The position numbers and the translations under genes are program-made. Positions 1 to 6,323 of a DNA stretch of 8,951 nt are shown here, in pieces (the first letter of the stretch is position 1; each line of letters opens with the position of its first letter). The notes under the pieces were generated by a model. That model did not search any database, had not been told where the DNA came from, and worked only from the letters and a program-made list of their open reading frames with translations. The stretch is taken from contig CAMWVM010000050.1 in assembly GCA_947177715.1 (NCBI GenBank), positions 1 through 8,951 on the forward strand. The letters are read 5' to 3'. The DNA is from an uncultured Ruminococcus sp. Its GTDB lineage: Bacteria > Bacillota > Clostridia > Oscillospirales > Ruminococcaceae.

Positions 1-1
1 G

Positions 2-1003
2 GTTTGTTATGGTGCAGCTCAGGCAAGCAGTCTTCACTATCAATACATTGATGATGCAATTTATGGAAAAGAAGATCTTGACATGGAAAAGCTTGACGCA
101 AAATATGAGGGCAGCGACAACAATTTCTATCGAATTGACACTTCTCCTAACGTTGACAACTGGTGCATGTTCTGGGGACTTTCTTCAATGAGGACATTCC
201 ACAGTGTTGTTCCGACGTCCATTATAGATTTTTATAAGGCAATCGGTCAGACGAGAGATGTTGCTTCAAGAATGGAAACAACTCTTTATCCGTTAAGAGG
301 ATTGTTCTCGGTAAGATATTATTTTAACCAAGACAGTTCCAGCGGCGGAACTCCTTTGGAATATATGAGTAATCTTGAGGGCTTTAAGTATGTTGACACT
401 CAAAACGGTTTCCACATATATGAAAATGAAAACTGGATACCAATGGGATTTGCTTATGACAAATATGTTGGCGACAGCGATATAAAGAGTGCAAGTGATG
501 TTGACAAGACAAACATTCTGCTTGAAGCCTTAGTTCTTAATAATAAACAGGCGTCTAAATATGCAAATGTTATTACCCGATATGATACAAGCAGTGAGGT
601 AAGGGACAGAGAAACCTACAAAGAGGCTTGCAAGGAAAAACAGCAGAACTCATGTTATTATTTCAAGGAAGATACAAACGGTTTTGATGCAAAAATCAAT
701 CTTGACGGCGACAAGCTGGTATTTTTCAGCGTACCTTACGCAGACGGATGGACAGCTACGGTAAACGGTGCTGAGGCTGAAATAGAGAAGGTTTCCTACG
801 GATTTATGGCTGTACTTTGTCATGACGGTGAAAATGAAATCCGTTTCAATTATAAGACGACAGGTCTGTCGACAGGAAAGATCATAACTTTATCAGGATT
901 TATAATCTTTGTTGCATACGTTGGTGGAAACTACTATTACAACCGAAAGAAAAAGGATGCTGAACCCGTAAAGGCAAATTCAAAGGCTTCACGCAAGAAG
1001 TAA
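2..1003 (+). CDS. YfhO-family membrane protein, 3' portion (5' end outside window)
   Basis: The frame is open from the first bases of the window, so this is the C-terminal third or so of a longer gene; the ATG at 83 is internal. About 333 residues are visible. The segment FYRID...NWCMFWGLSSMRTFHS (from about nt 122) and the stretch DGWTATVNG...YGFMAVLCHDGENEIRFNYK (from nt 743) are typical of the extracytoplasmic C-terminal part of YfhO proteins. A single membrane helix follows (about nt 881-940), then a Lys-rich cytoplasmic tail. YfhO proteins are multi-spanning GT-C-like enzymes; in Bacillus and Listeria, members are needed to glycosylate teichoic acids using lipid-linked sugars. The polymer modified here is unknown. 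The catalytic N-terminal part is not in the window. The stop codon lies 18 nt before the Nudix gene, so the two are probably cotranscribed. Confidence 0.88.
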   Translation, partial: VCYGAAQASSLHYQYIDDAIYGKEDLDMEKLDAKYEGSDNNFYRIDTSPNVDNWCMFWGLSSMRTFHSVVPTSIIDFYKAIGQTRDVASRMETTLYPLRGLFSVRYYFNQDSSSGGTPLEYMSNLEGFKYVDTQNGFHIYENENWIPMGFAYDKYVGDSDIKSASDVDKTNILLEALVLNNKQASKYANVITRYDTSSEVRDRETYKEACKEKQQNSCYYFKEDTNGFDAKINLDGDKLVFFSVPYADGWTATVNGAEAEIEKVSYGFMAVLCHDGENEIRFNYKTTGLSTGKIITLSGFIIFVAYVGGNYYYNRKKKDAEPVKANSKASRKK

Positions 1004-1021
1004 GTGGGAGGTTAGGTTCAC

Positions 1022-1558
1022 ATGGTACTGAAAGAAAAGACTTTAGAGGTCAAAGAGATTTTCAAAGGCAAGGTTGTTGAACTGACACATGAAAAGGTTG
1101 AGCTTGAAAACGGTCAGCAGGCGATGAGAGAGCTTATTCATCACAATGGCGGAGTATGCGTTGTTCCCATTGACGATTATGGCAATATTTATATGGTTAA
1201 GCAATTCAGATATCCATTCAAGGATGTGCTTCTTGAAGTTCCTGCAGGTAAGCTTGAAAAGGGTGAAGACCACAGGGAATGCGGAATCAGGGAGCTTAAG
1301 GAAGAAATCGGCGCTGAAGCTCAGAGCGTTGAATATCTCGGTTATATTTATCCTACGGTTGCATATGACACAGAGGTTATTCACATGTATTTAGCCAAGG
1401 GGCTTTCTTTCGGAGAACAGAATCTTGATGATGGAGAGTTTATTGATGTTGTAAAAATGCCGTTGGAGCAGGCATTTGACATGGTAATGAACAATGAAAT
1501 CCCCGACGCTAAGACACAGACGGCGATTTTGAAGGCTTATTTGCTTCTGAAAAAGTAG
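1022..1558 (+). CDS. Nudix hydrolase, ADP-ribose pyrophosphatase (NudF-like)
   Basis: This 178-residue protein has a perfect Nudix box, GX5EX7REUXEEXGU, at residues 76-98 (G76, E82, R90-E91, E94-E95, G97), which binds the divalent metals that cleave the pyrophosphate. The preceding QFRYPFKDVLLEVPAGKLE (61-79) and the following YPTVAYDTE (110-118) fit the ADP-ribose pyrophosphatase branch, which hydrolyses ADP-ribose to AMP and ribose 5-phosphate in the cytosol. That substrate is inferred from family resemblance. Length is normal for the family. The start is supported by GGGAGG at 1006-1011, 10 nt before the ATG. It is probably the last gene of the unit containing the upstream YfhO gene, since a strong terminator follows 21 nt after the stop. 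Confidence 0.93.
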   Translation: MVLKEKTLEVKEIFKGKVVELTHEKVELENGQQAMRELIHHNGGVCVVPIDDYGNIYMVKQFRYPFKDVLLEVPAGKLEKGEDHRECGIRELKEEIGAEAQSVEYLGYIYPTVAYDTEVIHMYLAKGLSFGEQNLDDGEFIDVVKMPLEQAFDMVMNNEIPDAKTQTAILKAYLLLKK

Positions 1559-1579
1559 AATATCATAAACAAAAAACAA

Positions 1580-1608
1580 AACCCCTTTCGGAATAACCGA
1601 AAGGGGTT
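1580..1608. terminator. Bidirectional intrinsic terminator
   Basis: A perfect 12-bp stem, AACCCCTTTCGG paired with CCGAAAGGGGTT, has a 5-nt loop (AATAA). On the plus strand it is followed by AAATTTTGTT and ends the YfhO-Nudix transcript. On the minus strand the stem is followed by a T-rich run, because the plus strand reads AAACAAAAAACAAA just before it, so it can also stop transcription coming from the RHH gene. Confidence 0.93.
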
Positions 1609-1625
1609 AAATTTTGTTCTGTAAA

Positions 1626-1660
1626 TTTTCGGGCTGTCGAGGACGTCAGCCTCTACGTCT
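1626..1660. repeat. Small palindromic element, possible dispersed repeat
   Basis: A GC-rich patch in AT-rich intergenic DNA. GGCTG (1632-1636) can pair with CAGCC (1647-1651), and GACGTC (1642-1647) is itself palindromic. Read on the minus strand it has the form GTAGAGGC...GCCCG, an arrangement I associate with short dispersed intergenic repeats in Ruminococcus-like genomes. Only one copy is in the window, so repeat status is an inference. It lies between the RHH gene's stop and the shared terminator. A second inverted repeat, AGTTTT-G-AAAACT, sits at 1662-1674. Confidence 0.4.
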
Positions 1661-1690
1661 TAGTTTTGAAAACTGATAAAGTTTTAAATA

Positions 1691-1876
1691 TTATTCTTTA
1701 TCCTTTTCTATGTCTTTTTCAATTAGCTCTATTATTAATCCTGTGAGGCTTTTGCCTTTCCTGTCAGCGTGGTCTTTATATCTTTGTTTGCTTCCTAACG
1801 GTAGATTTAAAGTAAGTTTATCACGCTTTTCTTTCAAATATTTCATTGTTCGATCTTTTGCTTTTTCATTATACAT
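1691..1876 (-). CDS. Small ribbon-helix-helix (Arc/CopG-like) DNA-binding protein
   Basis: The 61-residue protein has the layout of an RHH repressor: a basic N-terminus, a short strand KLTLNLP (20-26) that would enter the DNA major groove as a dimer, then two helices around SKQRYKDHADRKG and SLTGLIIELIEKDIEKD. The central G-K-S-L-T turn is typical of the fold. The start is supported by AAAAGG (plus-strand 1887-1892) upstream of the ATG; the alternative Met11 has no ribosome site. Such proteins are autorepressors, antitoxins or plasmid and mobile-element regulators; there is no obvious toxin partner. It is divergent from the 79-residue gene, and two copies of a 12-bp motif lie between them. 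A role as the local regulator is inferred. Confidence 0.78.
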   Translation of the reverse strand: MYNEKAKDRTMKYLKEKRDKLTLNLPLGSKQRYKDHADRKGKSLTGLIIELIEKDIEKDKE

Positions 1877-1886
1877 AAATTCACTA

Positions 1887-1903
1887 CCTTTTTACTTATT
1901 ATC
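1887..1903 (-). promoter_or_regulatory. Ribosome site and possible -10 element of the RHH gene
   Basis: On the minus strand GATAAT (1898-1903) lies just upstream of AAAAGG (1887-1892) and the ATG at 1876. If GATAAT is the -10 element, the leader is very short and the -35 region is poor. The upstream 12-bp motif would then sit in the promoter spacer, as it does in the opposing promoter. The ribosome site is well supported; the promoter is weak. Confidence 0.4.
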
Positions 1904-1907
1904 CGAT

Positions 1908-1919
1908 TACACGGCTATA
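1908..1919. promoter_or_regulatory. Candidate operator, copy 1 (TACACGGCTATA)
   Basis: This exact 12-bp sequence recurs at 1982-1993 in the same orientation, 74 bp away, within the space between the divergent RHH gene and 79-residue gene. That spacing is close to seven helical turns, so both sites would face the same side of the DNA. Binding by the RHH protein is inferred. Confidence 0.5.
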
Positions 1920-1973
1920 CAAACTGCACAAAAATATGGATATATTTTCATTAAACTTTTTTAGTAACTTGCA

Positions 1974-2002
1974 TTGACGTGTACACGGCTATATGATATA
2001 CT
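1974..2002 (+). promoter_or_regulatory. Sigma-A promoter for the 79-residue gene
   Basis: TTGACG (1974-1979), a 17-nt spacer and TATACT (1997-2002) give a near-consensus vegetative promoter. Transcription would start near 2009, leaving a leader of about 38 nt before the ATG at 2047. The 12-bp motif copy 2 lies inside the spacer, where a bound protein would exclude RNA polymerase. A strong promoter with an operator-like site in its spacer suggests repression as the control mode. Confidence 0.8.
1982..1993. promoter_or_regulatory. Candidate operator, copy 2 (TACACGGCTATA)
   Basis: Identical to the site at 1908-1919 and placed between the -35 and -10 boxes of the plus-strand promoter, ending 3 nt before the -10. 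Preceding bases make GTGTACAC (1980-1987... reading across the motif start), a short palindrome not shared by copy 1. The position suggests a repressor site, most simply for the adjacent RHH protein. Confidence 0.5.
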
Positions 2003-2032
2003 GAGTATAACATAAAAATTAAGTTGGTTTAA

Positions 2033-2049
2033 AAGGATTGAAAACAATG
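2033..2049 (+). promoter_or_regulatory. Ribosome site that sets the start of the 79-residue gene
   Basis: AAGGA (2033-2037) lies 9 nt before the ATG at 2047. An in-frame TTG at 2038 touches the same ribosome site with no spacing, so it cannot be the start; the ATG is preferred. Confidence 0.8.
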
Positions 2050-2286
2050 ACAAACAACGAAATTTTAACACAGATGTTTCACTCGCTTGAAGAGATTTCG
2101 GAAAACGCAAGAAGATTATCAGGACTTATTATGGTGTTTCAGTTAGCTGTGGATCAAGATGCAAGCCAGAAAACAGCCAACGGCTTTGAAATCGTAGTTG
2201 AAAAGGGCTTTGATTTGTCTAAGCAATGTGAGTCATTGTTTAACAGCTATCTGGAACATTCAAGTCAATTAAGAAACAGTGATTAG
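2047..2286 (+). CDS. Hypothetical 79-residue helical protein
   Basis: I do not recognise this family. The protein starts MTNNEILTQMF and appears all-helical: a first amphipathic helix around HSLEEISENARRLSGLIMVFQLAVD, a short break at QDASQKTANG, and a second helix around FEIVVEKGFDLSKQCESLFNSYLEHS. It has no signal peptide, membrane helix or catalytic motif, is mildly acidic and has a single Cys. A two-helix hairpin that dimerises is plausible. It has its own strong promoter and ribosome site, so it is likely a real gene. It is divergent from the RHH regulator and may be controlled by it. Its TAG stop overlaps the TAA stop of the convergent DHHW gene in the four bases TTAG. A role as a mobile-element accessory or partner protein is only a guess. 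Confidence 0.72.
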   Translation: MTNNEILTQMFHSLEEISENARRLSGLIMVFQLAVDQDASQKTANGFEIVVEKGFDLSKQCESLFNSYLEHSSQLRNSD

Positions 2287-3431
2287 CTCAGCCAAATGAA
2301 GTTATCATCAGAATTCACAAAGTCCATATTATATATCATGATAACTCGGTCTATATTTTCGTTTTTCACAAGTTCGGACACGGTTTGTTCTTCAAAATGA
2401 TAATATCTCATATCTATGACTGTTAAATCAGAGTATTGCTCGGCGAGGTAAGGCATCATTGCATTAGCATAGGAATCCTTAAGGATAAGTACTTTTTCAT
2501 TTGAGGCACTATTATCGGATTTTATGTTTACTCTTGCAAAATTACCGCCGAGAAATGCAGCATATTTATCCTTTTTATCTAAAAAGCTTTTATCTATTAG
2601 GGAATCTGCGGTTTTATCCTCTTTAACATACTCCACATGATGTCTGTTATTGCTATGGTCCGGAAGTATCATTGTATCAGGCTTTGAAAAGGTTGAGGGT
2701 GCTTTTGAATAGAGTGTTCCATAGAAGTCGTTACTTTCTATGGTATTGTCAAAGGTAATGTTTGACGCTGTTTCGTTTTTGTTAGACAGGTAGGCTTCAA
2801 AGGTTGTTCCGGCACCTGTATCTGTCCAATGGTGGTCTGTTTTATAGAAAATCTGTTCGCCTTTATCTGCTTTATTTTTCAGCGATTCATAGGCGTTAAA
2901 AAGAGAAATTCTATCTGACAAAGTGTTTTCAATATGTTTTATAGAATCAATTTGATTATCATTTACTGAAAATTGGGGAAGTTTATCCTCAAGCACGCTG
3001 ACAGCATTAGGTACGAGGATAAAATCAATAGGGATATTATTATCGATTTTTCCCGCCCAGTCGTTTATTGAGCTTATATTTTTATCAATCTGTGCGGAAT
3101 TTTCAGTATACTGCTGTAGGTAATAGCCGTCCTTTCCAAAGTAAACGCCGTTCTGACAGGTTTTGAATACAGCTCTTTCGCAATCGGTTTTCAGCGATAC
3201 AAGTCTGTCTTTCAAAAATACCTGGTCGGACATATAGCTTTCGATACCGCTTGTGAAGTCCCCTGATTTAAGTTTCTCAAAGGAAAATTCGGGGAATTGG
3301 GCAAGATTTCTGTTTTCCATTTCTGAAAAATCTCTGTCTTCACATATTAGTCCTGCTGCTGCAAAACCGAAGATGAATATCAAGAACACGGAAATTAATA
3401 TACGGCAGCGTAGTTTTTCATATTTTTTCAT
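2283..3431 (-). CDS. DHHW-family protein, AlgX/AlgJ-like surface-polymer O-acetylation protein
   Basis: The 382-residue protein has an N-terminal membrane anchor (about 10-29) and an extracytoplasmic domain. ENRNLAQFPEFS (39-50) is the usual opening motif of the family. YKTDHHWTDTGA places the diagnostic DHHW at 199-202, equivalent to the Asp-x-His pair of AlgX/AlgJ-type SGNH-like domains, and LILKDSYANAMMP supplies the likely nucleophile Ser320. In alginate and related systems such proteins transfer acetyl groups delivered by an MBOAT partner onto a polysaccharide outside the membrane. Here the MBOAT gene is immediately upstream, 34 nt away, which supports the pairing. The polymer is unknown. 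An AAAGGA ribosome site lies about 12 nt before the ATG. It is the last gene of the minus-strand cassette. Confidence 0.87.
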   Translation of the reverse strand: MKKYEKLRCRILISVFLIFIFGFAAAGLICEDRDFSEMENRNLAQFPEFSFEKLKSGDFTSGIESYMSDQVFLKDRLVSLKTDCERAVFKTCQNGVYFGKDGYYLQQYTENSAQIDKNISSINDWAGKIDNNIPIDFILVPNAVSVLEDKLPQFSVNDNQIDSIKHIENTLSDRISLFNAYESLKNKADKGEQIFYKTDHHWTDTGAGTTFEAYLSNKNETASNITFDNTIESNDFYGTLYSKAPSTFSKPDTMILPDHSNNRHHVEYVKEDKTADSLIDKSFLDKKDKYAAFLGGNFARVNIKSDNSASNEKVLILKDSYANAMMPYLAEQYSDLTVIDMRYYHFEEQTVSELVKNENIDRVIMIYNMDFVNSDDNFIWLS

Positions 3432-3465
3432 GTTAAGGTCTGATCCTTTCGCTTAGGCGGATGAT

Positions 3466-4881
3466 TTAAAATCTGAAATAGAGGAACGGATTAAAGGAAT
3501 TGCTTGCAAGGTATGCGGTGGAAATAACAAGCAGTCCCAAAATTGCAAGGGGTTGAATAACACAGCTGTACATTGCCGGAATCTTAACGGACAGTTTTTC
3601 ACCGATTTTTTTAAACAAAGGTGTTGAGGCGATGATCAAAATAATAAATGTTACTGCATACTGAGCGATCCACAGCACAGCTTGGCTGTTTATTAAAGGC
3701 AGACCGCTTATAAAGAACATATTTTTAAAGTTATTTATAAGAGCTGTTGTATCCTCAAAGGCAAAAATTCCCCAGCCGATTATTATGAACACAAGGGCAT
3801 AGATATGCTGAAAAACTACAGGAATTTTTTGCAATGCTTTTCCCAAAAAGATTTTTTCCATAAGGAGGATTCCCCCAAAGTAAATGCCCCAGAGCATGAA
3901 GTTCCAGTTTGCACCGTGCCAAAAGCCTGTCAGAAACCAAACTATCATAATATTCAGGCATTGACGGGGAAGCCCTTTTCTGTTTCCGCCAAGGGGGATG
4001 TAGACATAATCCCTGAACCATGTGGAGAGGGATATATGCCATCTGCGCCAAAAGTCGGTAATGGACTTTGAGATATATGGATAATTAAAGTTTTCAAGGA
4101 AGTCGAATCCGAACATTTTTCCCAGTCCTATTGCCATGTCGGAATAGCCGCTGAAATCAAAATAGATTTGGAATGTATATGCCAAAATTCCAAGCCAGCT
4201 TGCGGTTACGCTCAGTTCGGACTGAGGCGTATTTGATATTTCTGAAAACAAAAATCCGATATTATTGGCGAGGATAACTTTTTTTCCAAGACCAATAGCA
4301 AAGCGTTTTACTCCTTCTGCAAACTGTTCGGCAGACTCTTTTCTATACATAAGCTGATGTTCGATAGTTTGATATCTGACGATTGGTCCGGCAATAAGCT
4401 GTGGAAACAGTGAAACATAGGTTGCGAGGGTTATTATATTTTTTTGTGCTCTTATTTCACCCCGATAGACGTCGATTACATAAGAAAGCGCCTGAAAACT
4501 ATAAAAGGATATACCGATGGGAAGCGAAAGTCCCAATAGTTTTATACTGAAACCAAACATACTGTTTGCGTTTGAAATAAAGAAGTCGGTATATTTAAAG
4601 AACAGCAGCAATCCGATATTCCAGATCACAGCTAAAATAAGTGATGCAAGGGCAGTTTTCGGTGAGGCTTTTTCCCTTTGTTTGTCGGCAAATATCCCCG
4701 TCACATAGGCGACGGCTATTGAAGCAAGCATTAAGACTATATATACAGCTTCGCCCCAGGCATAGAAAACCAAGCTGAAGACAAGCAACACAAAGTTTTT
4801 CATTTTGCGTGGGACGATAAAATACAGTATTAACACTAATGCCAAAAATGCAAATAGAAATGTGATACTACTGAAAAGCAT
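3466..4881 (-). CDS. MBOAT-family O-acyltransferase (AlgI/DltB-like)
   Basis: This is a 471-residue polytopic membrane protein, of normal length for the AlgI branch of MBOAT enzymes. Family landmarks in order: NFVLLVFSLVFYAWGE (29-44), SFYSFQALSYVIDVYRG (125-141), LFPQLIAGPIVRY (158-170), YFDFSGYSDMAIGLGKMFGF (240-259), DFWRRWHISLSTWFRDYVYIPLGG (276-299) and TGFWHGANWNFMLWG (318-332). His322 of WHGANW is the expected catalytic histidine; His282 is the second conserved one. It would accept an acyl group, probably acetyl from acetyl-CoA, in the cytosol and pass it across the membrane to the DHHW or SGNH protein. The start is supported by AGGAG (plus-strand 4893-4897), 11 nt upstream. D-alanyl transfer (DltB) is unlikely because no dltA, dltC or dltD is adjacent. 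Confidence 0.93.
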   Translation of the reverse strand: MLFSSITFLFAFLALVLILYFIVPRKMKNFVLLVFSLVFYAWGEAVYIVLMLASIAVAYVTGIFADKQREKASPKTALASLILAVIWNIGLLLFFKYTDFFISNANSMFGFSIKLLGLSLPIGISFYSFQALSYVIDVYRGEIRAQKNIITLATYVSLFPQLIAGPIVRYQTIEHQLMYRKESAEQFAEGVKRFAIGLGKKVILANNIGFLFSEISNTPQSELSVTASWLGILAYTFQIYFDFSGYSDMAIGLGKMFGFDFLENFNYPYISKSITDFWRRWHISLSTWFRDYVYIPLGGNRKGLPRQCLNIMIVWFLTGFWHGANWNFMLWGIYFGGILLMEKIFLGKALQKIPVVFQHIYALVFIIIGWGIFAFEDTTALINNFKNMFFISGLPLINSQAVLWIAQYAVTFIILIIASTPLFKKIGEKLSVKIPAMYSCVIQPLAILGLLVISTAYLASNSFNPFLYFRF

Positions 4882-4928
4882 GAATTTTTATACTCCTGTC
4901 GATAAGTTAGGTCTATATTTGAATGTAA

Positions 4929-5435
4929 TTAGCCGATAATTTCCTCTGCTTTTAAATTATCGTCGGAGATACACATCATGACATAATTATCTTTTACAAC
5001 GAGAACAGGGCTGTTCAGTTTTGTCATTTCCTGAGGCTGATAATTTTCAAAGGCTTTTTTCTGAGAATCAATTCTGATTTCCATAGCAGTTTTAATTTTT
5101 GCTGCACTGTCTGAGTCCTTTGCTTCAAAGCAAGCGATTTCTTCTGCGGTTGCACCGCCTGAGCCTACATAAACTTTGCCTTTAACGTAGTCTGTATCAG
5201 CGGCAAGTCCGAATAATTTCTGAACCATATCGGAAGAAAGCTCATTTAGTGTATCTTTATATTCAATTTCGTCTTTAAGTTTATCGGCTACAGAAATTAC
5301 GTCAACGGTAACGGAAGCAGCTGTATTTTCTGTTTTGCTGCTGTTATCTTTATCGCTGTCACCGCAGGAAGTAAGTCCTGCACAGCAAATAGTTGTCAAA
5401 GTCAAAGCGAGGCATAATAATCTTTTAAAATTCAT
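4929..5435 (-). CDS. DUF4358-domain lipoprotein
   Basis: The 168-residue protein starts with a lipoprotein signal: a basic start, a hydrophobic stretch, and the lipobox LTSC with Cys24 as the lipidated residue. A polar Ser/Asp/Lys/Thr linker follows (25-40). The rest matches DUF4358: a helix with DTLNELSSDMVQKLFGL (61-77), the VYVGSGGATAEEIACFEAKD core, and the RIDSQKKAFENYQPQEMTKL segment leading to a final strand NYVMMCISDD. DUF4358 has no established function, but it is often found in Clostridia next to MBOAT and DHHW genes, as here. It probably sits on the outer face of the membrane and assists acyl transfer or polymer binding; that role is inferred. AAGGA lies 10 nt before the ATG. The gaps to the flanking genes are 39 and 47 nt, consistent with an operon. 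Confidence 0.87.
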   Translation of the reverse strand: MNFKRLLCLALTLTTICCAGLTSCGDSDKDNSSKTENTAASVTVDVISVADKLKDEIEYKDTLNELSSDMVQKLFGLAADTDYVKGKVYVGSGGATAEEIACFEAKDSDSAAKIKTAMEIRIDSQKKAFENYQPQEMTKLNSPVLVVKDNYVMMCISDDNLKAEEIIG

Positions 5436-5474
5436 AGTAAAAAAATCCTTTCTTTTGTTTTTGTTTAGTATTTA

Positions 5475-6323
5475 TTACGAATTATTTGCGAGATAATTCA
5501 TCCATTCCTGACAATATTCCCTTATGAGGTGGATGCCGTCTGTTGAGGCTTCAACAGGAAGAGAACCGTTTTCGTCCTTAAAATACGAGCCTACATCCAG
5601 ATAAATGGCGTCTGCATTTTCGGCGGCTTGTTTTACATATTTATTAAAATCATTTATGTTTTCATTGGTAAATACAGCGTTTGTATTTGTGGCAAGGTAT
5701 GAAACCGGAAGAATAGATTGGACATAGATTTTAGCGTCGGGCTGTACCTTCTTTATTTGTTTAATAAGCTTTTCGTATTTCTCCTCAAAGATATCGGGAT
5801 AAGGCCAGCCAAGCTCGTTAATTCCGAACATTATATAGATACGTCCGAACTGTCTTTGTTTCATTGCCTCCATAATTGTACCGTTATTACCGTTATCAAG
5901 GGTAATTGCACTTTCGGTGAGAGCGGTATCGATATTAAGTCCTATAGAGGCATAAAAGCTTGCTTTAGGCTTGTCTGTGTTCATTTGAAGTCCCACAGTA
6001 CGGGAGTCACCAATAAATGCGGCATCAGCAAAATCGTCGTCTTCTATCTGATTACTGCTGTTGCTGTCAGCTTCAGAGTCTGATTCGGAGCTTGAGTTTT
6101 CTTTTGAATTGCTTTCATCTTCGTCTTTGCTTTCATTTGATTTAACATTTGCACCGACTGCGTGGGATGAGTTATCATCAACTTCAATATTATTTGTATT
6201 AACAGTGAGGTTAATCATCCATCCAAAAGCAAAAACCAAAAGAAAAAGGCAGCTTAAAGAGATAACTAACTGCTGCAGCTTTGCTCGTTTTAATCTTACT
6301 GTTTTTTTATTTTGTTCTCTCAT
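5475..6323 (-). CDS. Membrane-anchored extracellular SGNH/GDSL hydrolase
   Basis: The 282-residue protein has a basic cytoplasmic N-terminus, one membrane helix (about 18-38), an acidic Ser/Asp/Glu/Asn-rich linker (about 48-98) and a C-terminal SGNH domain. All four blocks are present: Ser107 in FIGDSRTVG, Gly128 in SIGLN, Asn169 in FGINELG, and Asp262/His265 in TDGIHL. The domain should therefore be an active esterase or O-acetyltransferase facing outward. As the first gene of the cassette it could add acetyl groups passed on by the MBOAT protein, as PatB-type enzymes do, or remove them; sequence alone cannot decide. The only usable start is the ATG at 6323, since an in-frame stop lies just upstream, yet the nearest AAAGGA ribosome site is 19 nt away, an unusually long gap. 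Confidence 0.9.
   Translation of the reverse strand: MREQNKKTVRLKRAKLQQLVISLSCLFLLVFAFGWMINLTVNTNNIEVDDNSSHAVGANVKSNESKDEDESNSKENSSSESDSEADSNSSNQIEDDDFADAAFIGDSRTVGLQMNTDKPKASFYASIGLNIDTALTESAITLDNGNNGTIMEAMKQRQFGRIYIMFGINELGWPYPDIFEEKYEKLIKQIKKVQPDAKIYVQSILPVSYLATNTNAVFTNENINDFNKYVKQAAENADAIYLDVGSYFKDENGSLPVEASTDGIHLIREYCQEWMNYLANNS

Noticed and set aside
2038..2046. TTG at 2038 as start of the small helical protein
   Set aside because: It abuts the ribosome site without spacing, whereas the ATG at 2047 is 9 nt from AAGGA.
3755..4071. Overlapping open frames on both strands inside the MBOAT gene
   Set aside because: The MBOAT frame covers this region with conserved RRWH and WHGANW motifs, so the other frames are by-products.
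4929..6323. Dlt-type D-alanylation locus
   Set aside because: The MBOAT protein is distantly DltB-like, but dltA, dltC and dltD are absent and the partner genes are DHHW, SGNH and DUF4358.
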